8,584 bases of DNA from Oceanihabitans sp. (GTDB lineage Bacteria > Bacteroidota > Bacteroidia > Flavobacteriales > Flavobacteriaceae). Shown here piece after piece: positions 5,999 through 8,584 of the stretch. How positions within the stretch are numbered: position 1 is the stretch's first letter; every line of letters begins with the position of its first letter. The notes under the pieces were generated by a model. The model saw only the letters and a program-made list of their open reading frames with translations. It did not search any database and was not told the DNA's origin. The position numbers were made by a program, and so were the translations under genes. The DNA lies in contig JAGPUY010000401.1 in the NCBI GenBank assembly GCA_018067265.1, forward strand, positions 1-8,584. The letters run 5' to 3'.

Positions 5999-7579
5999 AT
6001 GGCAGAAGTAAAACCAGCTGAAGTATCAGCAATCTTAAAACAACAACTATCCGGTTTTGAAGCAAGCGCTTCATTAGACGAAGTTGGAACAGTATTAACA
6101 GTAGGTGATGGTATTGTACGTGCTTACGGATTAGCTAACGCACAATATGGTGAGTTAGTAGAATTTGATGGTGGATTAGAAGGTATTGTACTTAATCTTG
6201 AAGAAGATAATGTAGGTATTGTACTTTTAGGAACTTCAGTAGGAGTTAGAGAAGGTTCTACAGTAAAACGTACTAATCGTATCGCTTCTATTCAAGTAGG
6301 AGAAGGTATTGTTGGTCGTGTTGTAGATACTTTAGGTAACCCAATTGATGGTAAAGGTCCAATAGCTGGAACAACTTATGAGATGCCTTTAGAGCGTAAA
6401 GCGCCAGGAGTTATCTATAGAGAGCCAGTAACAGAACCATTACAAACTGGTATTAAAGCAATTGATGCTATGATCCCAGTGGGTAGAGGACAACGTGAGT
6501 TAGTTATTGGTGACAGACAAACAGGTAAGACTGCAGTTTGTATTGATGCTATCTTAAATCAAAAAGAATTTTACGATGCAGGGGAACCTGTATATTGTAT
6601 ATATGTTGCTGTAGGTCAAAAGGCTTCCACAGTAGCACTTATTGCTAAAACTTTAGAAGAAAAAGGAGCTTTAGCGTACACAACAATAGTCGCTGCAAAT
6701 GCATCAGATCCTGCTGCAATGCAAGTATATGCACCTTTTACAGGAGCATCTATTGGAGAGTACTTTAGAGATACTGGTAGACCAGCTTTAATTGTATTTG
6801 ATGATTTATCAAAACAAGCAGTTGCTTACCGTGAGGTATCTTTACTATTAAGACGTCCACCGGGACGTGAGGCGTATCCTGGAGATGTATTTTATTTACA
6901 CTCAAGATTATTAGAACGTTCTGCAAAAATCATTAATAATGATGCTATTGCAAAAGAAATGAATGATTTACCAGATTCATTAAAGCCAATCGTAAAAGGT
7001 GGTGGTTCTTTAACAGCATTACCAATTATTGAAACACAAGCAGGAGATGTTTCGGCATATATTCCAACAAACGTAATTTCAATTACAGATGGACAAATCT
7101 TCTTAGATGGAGATTTATTTAACTCTGGTGTACGTCCAGCAATTAACGTAGGTATTTCTGTATCTCGTGTTGGTGGTAATGCACAGATTAAATCCATGAA
7201 AAAAGTATCTGGTACTTTAAAATTAGATCAAGCACAATACCGTGAGCTAGAAGCTTTCGCTAAGTTTGGTTCTGATTTAGATGCAGTTACTTTAAATGTA
7301 ATTAATAAAGGTAAACGTAACGTAGAGATCTTAAAGCAAGGTCAAAACGATCCGTTTACAGTAGAAGATCAAGTAGCAATTATTTATGCTGGATCTAAAA
7401 ACTTATTAAAAGACGTTCCTGTAAATAAAATTAAAGAATTCGAAAGAGATTATCTTGAATTCTTAAATGCAAAACATAGAGATGTTTTAGATACTTTAAA
7501 AGCAGGAAAATTAACAGACGAGGTTACAGACACATTAATGGCTGTATGTAAAGACCTTTCTGCTAAATATAGAGCATAA
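5999..7579 (+). CDS. atpA: F0F1 ATP synthase subunit alpha
   Basis: The product has 526 residues, full length for Bacteroidota. It is the non-catalytic nucleotide-binding subunit of the F1 head. The N-terminal delta-binding helix (AEVSAILKQQL) is followed by the beta-barrel domain (about 25-95). The P-loop GDRQTGKT lies at 171-178 and Walker B D268-D269 in LIVFDDLSKQAVAYREVSLL; LLRRPPGREAYPGDVFYLHS comes next. The arginine finger is R390 in ISVSRVGG, which reaches the catalytic site on beta. The C-terminal helical domain ends ...VCKDLSAKYRA. All key residues are present. It is separated from the upstream secreted-protein gene by 64 nt and from atpG by 114 nt holding a hairpin and a dispersed-type repeat. 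Confidence 0.98.
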   Translation: MAEVKPAEVSAILKQQLSGFEASASLDEVGTVLTVGDGIVRAYGLANAQYGELVEFDGGLEGIVLNLEEDNVGIVLLGTSVGVREGSTVKRTNRIASIQVGEGIVGRVVDTLGNPIDGKGPIAGTTYEMPLERKAPGVIYREPVTEPLQTGIKAIDAMIPVGRGQRELVIGDRQTGKTAVCIDAILNQKEFYDAGEPVYCIYVAVGQKASTVALIAKTLEEKGALAYTTIVAANASDPAAMQVYAPFTGASIGEYFRDTGRPALIVFDDLSKQAVAYREVSLLLRRPPGREAYPGDVFYLHSRLLERSAKIINNDAIAKEMNDLPDSLKPIVKGGGSLTALPIIETQAGDVSAYIPTNVISITDGQIFLDGDLFNSGVRPAINVGISVSRVGGNAQIKSMKKVSGTLKLDQAQYRELEAFAKFGSDLDAVTLNVINKGKRNVEILKQGQNDPFTVEDQVAIIYAGSKNLLKDVPVNKIKEFERDYLEFLNAKHRDVLDTLKAGKLTDEVTDTLMAVCKDLSAKYRA

Positions 7580-7600
7580 AAAGTTCAGAGTTTAGAGTTA
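7580..7600 (+). repeat. Degenerate 7-nt tandem repeat after atpA
   Basis: Three heptamers in register, AAAGTTC, AGAGTTT and AGAGTTA, directly follow the atpA stop, and the last partly forms the left arm of the hairpin. The pattern A(A/G)AGTTN resembles short tandem phrases I recall from flavobacterial intergenic regions. Confidence 0.4.
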
Positions 7601-7638
7601 TGTAGTAAGCATTTTACTTACACATAACTCTAAATTTT
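7591..7638 (+). terminator. Terminator-like hairpin between atpA and atpG
   Basis: The left arm 7591-7609 (TTTAGAGTTATGTAGTAAG) pairs with the right arm 7617-7634 (CTTACACATAACTCTAAA). This forms an 18-bp stem with a single bulged A (7604) and a 7-nt loop (7610-7616). TTTT (7635-7638) follows immediately, so it looks like an intrinsic terminator, although the stem is AT-rich and the U run is short. If active, it would lower or uncouple atpG expression from atpA. It was found by hand pairing. Confidence 0.6.
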
Positions 7639-7652
7639 AATTATTAAACTAA

Positions 7653-7680
7653 TGTCACTCGGAGCTTGTCGAAGAGTCTT
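7653..7680. repeat. Dispersed intergenic repeat-like element (single copy here)
   Basis: The 28-nt segment opening TGTCACTCGGAGCTTG and closing TCGAAGAGTCTT is clearly more GC-rich than the surrounding intergenic DNA. It closely resembles a sequence type I recall as scattered through intergenic regions of many Bacteroidota (TGTCA..CTGAGCTTGTCGAAG..). It contains small inverted elements (CTT-GTCG-AAG, flanked by ACT/AGT). It ends 13 nt before the atpG start. No second copy is present in the window. Confidence 0.5.
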
Positions 7681-7693
7681 TATAATATAAAGA

Positions 7694-8554
7694 ATGGCTA
7701 ATCTTAAAGAAATACGTAACAGAATATCTTCAGTATCTTCAACGATGCAGATTACTAGTGCCATGAAAATGGTATCTGCTGCAAAATTGAAAAAAGCACA
7801 AGATGCTATTACAGCAATGCGCCCTTATGCAGATAAGTTGACCGAACTTTTACAAAGTTTAAGTGCAACTTTAGATGCAGATTCTGGAAGTAAATTTGCG
7901 GATCAACGTACCGTTAATAATGTATTAATTGTATCTATAACTTCTAATAGAGGATTATGTGGTGCTTTTAATTCTAACATTATTAAGCAAACAAAAAACT
8001 TGATTTCTAATGTACATGCAGGTAAAAAAGTATCTGTATTAGCAATAGGTAAGAAATCGAACGATGCCTTTACGAAACAAGGAATCGTAATCGATAACAA
8101 AAGCACTATTTTTGACGATTTAACTTTCGATAATGTAGCTGAAATAGCAGAAATGCTAATGGAAAAGTTTGTTGCTGGTGAATTTGATCAAATAGAAATT
8201 GTTTACAACAAGTTTAAAAATGCCGCAACACAAATTGTAATGACCGAACAATTTTTACCAATTGTCCCAGTTGCAGGTGAAGCCGTAAATAATGCAGATT
8301 ATATTTTTGAACCTTCCAAATTAGAAATCGTTGAGCAATTAATTCCGAAGTCTTTAAAAACACAATTATATAAAGGAATTAGAGATTCTTTCGCTAGTGA
8401 ACATGGAGCACGTATGACAGCAATGCATAAAGCTACAGATAATGCTACAGAATTAAGAGATCAACTGAAATTAACATACAATAAAGCACGTCAAGCATCT
8501 ATTACGAACGAAATCCTAGAGATTGTTGGTGGAGCAGAAGCATTGAATAATTAG
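7694..8554 (+). CDS. atpG: F0F1 ATP synthase subunit gamma
   Basis: The product has 286 residues, the normal family length, and is the central rotating shaft that couples the c-ring to the beta catalytic sites. The N-terminal coiled-coil strand carries the signature LKEIRNRISSVSSTMQITSAMKMVSAAKLKKAQ region (residues 4-36). The Rossmann-like middle includes TSNRGLCGAFNSNI (about 83-96). The C-terminal strand contains SEHGARMTAMHKATDNA and ends with the canonical ASITNEILEIVGGAEAL. It lies 114 nt after atpA, behind a terminator-like hairpin and a repeat, with an A-rich leader (AATATAAAGA) but no clear TAnnTTTG promoter. It is the last gene in the window; only 30 nt follow and show nothing recognisable. 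Confidence 0.97.
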   Translation: MANLKEIRNRISSVSSTMQITSAMKMVSAAKLKKAQDAITAMRPYADKLTELLQSLSATLDADSGSKFADQRTVNNVLIVSITSNRGLCGAFNSNIIKQTKNLISNVHAGKKVSVLAIGKKSNDAFTKQGIVIDNKSTIFDDLTFDNVAEIAEMLMEKFVAGEFDQIEIVYNKFKNAATQIVMTEQFLPIVPVAGEAVNNADYIFEPSKLEIVEQLIPKSLKTQLYKGIRDSFASEHGARMTAMHKATDNATELRDQLKLTYNKARQASITNEILEIVGGAEALNN

Positions 8555-8584
8555 GCGACGCTTTTAATAATACGATAAGGACCT

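Noticed and set aside
1..8584. CRISPR arrays, tRNA/rRNA genes, insertion sequences, prophage or defence genes
   Set aside because: No regular spaced repeats, cloverleaf-like segments, transposase genes or terminal inverted repeats were seen; gaps between genes are all under 120 nt.

Overview
The window comes from a member of the Bacteroidota, most likely a marine-type Flavobacteriaceae. The reasons are the visibly AT-rich DNA, start codons mostly without Shine-Dalgarno sequences, a Bacteroidota-type promoter (TTG / TAnnTTTG), a gliding/type IX secretion gene (sprE/porW) at the left edge, and the typical flavobacterial forms of the ATP synthase subunits (a-subunit with signal peptide and periplasmic domain, 62-residue c-subunit). 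All genes lie on the + strand.

Left part (1-2816): the 3' portion of a SprE/PorW-like TPR lipoprotein gene, a bactofilin gene, a small AtpZ/AtpI-like membrane protein gene and a four-helix membrane protein gene (DUF6168-like). They are packed tightly (13-nt gap, then two 8-nt overlaps) and look like one translationally coupled unit.

Middle and right (2817-8554): a 96-nt gap holds a convincing promoter. After it comes the F-type ATP synthase cluster atpB-atpE-atpF-atpH-[secreted protein of unknown function]-atpA-atpG. The products are a (proton channel), c (rotor ring), b and delta (stator), alpha (catalytic head) and gamma (central shaft). The beta and epsilon genes (atpD, atpC) are not in the window. 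Two strong RNA hairpins interrupt the cluster, after atpE and after atpA, and could tune subunit ratios. The atpA-atpG gap also carries a more GC-rich dispersed-repeat-like sequence. Degenerate 7-nt repeats flank atpA on both sides.

This is mostly an ordinary housekeeping locus and I see no new defence or mobile system. The points most worth a second look are the unexplained secreted-protein gene between atpH and atpA, the placement of the ATP-synthase accessory genes in the sprE/bactofilin unit instead of behind the atp promoter, and the hairpin/repeat structures in the gaps.
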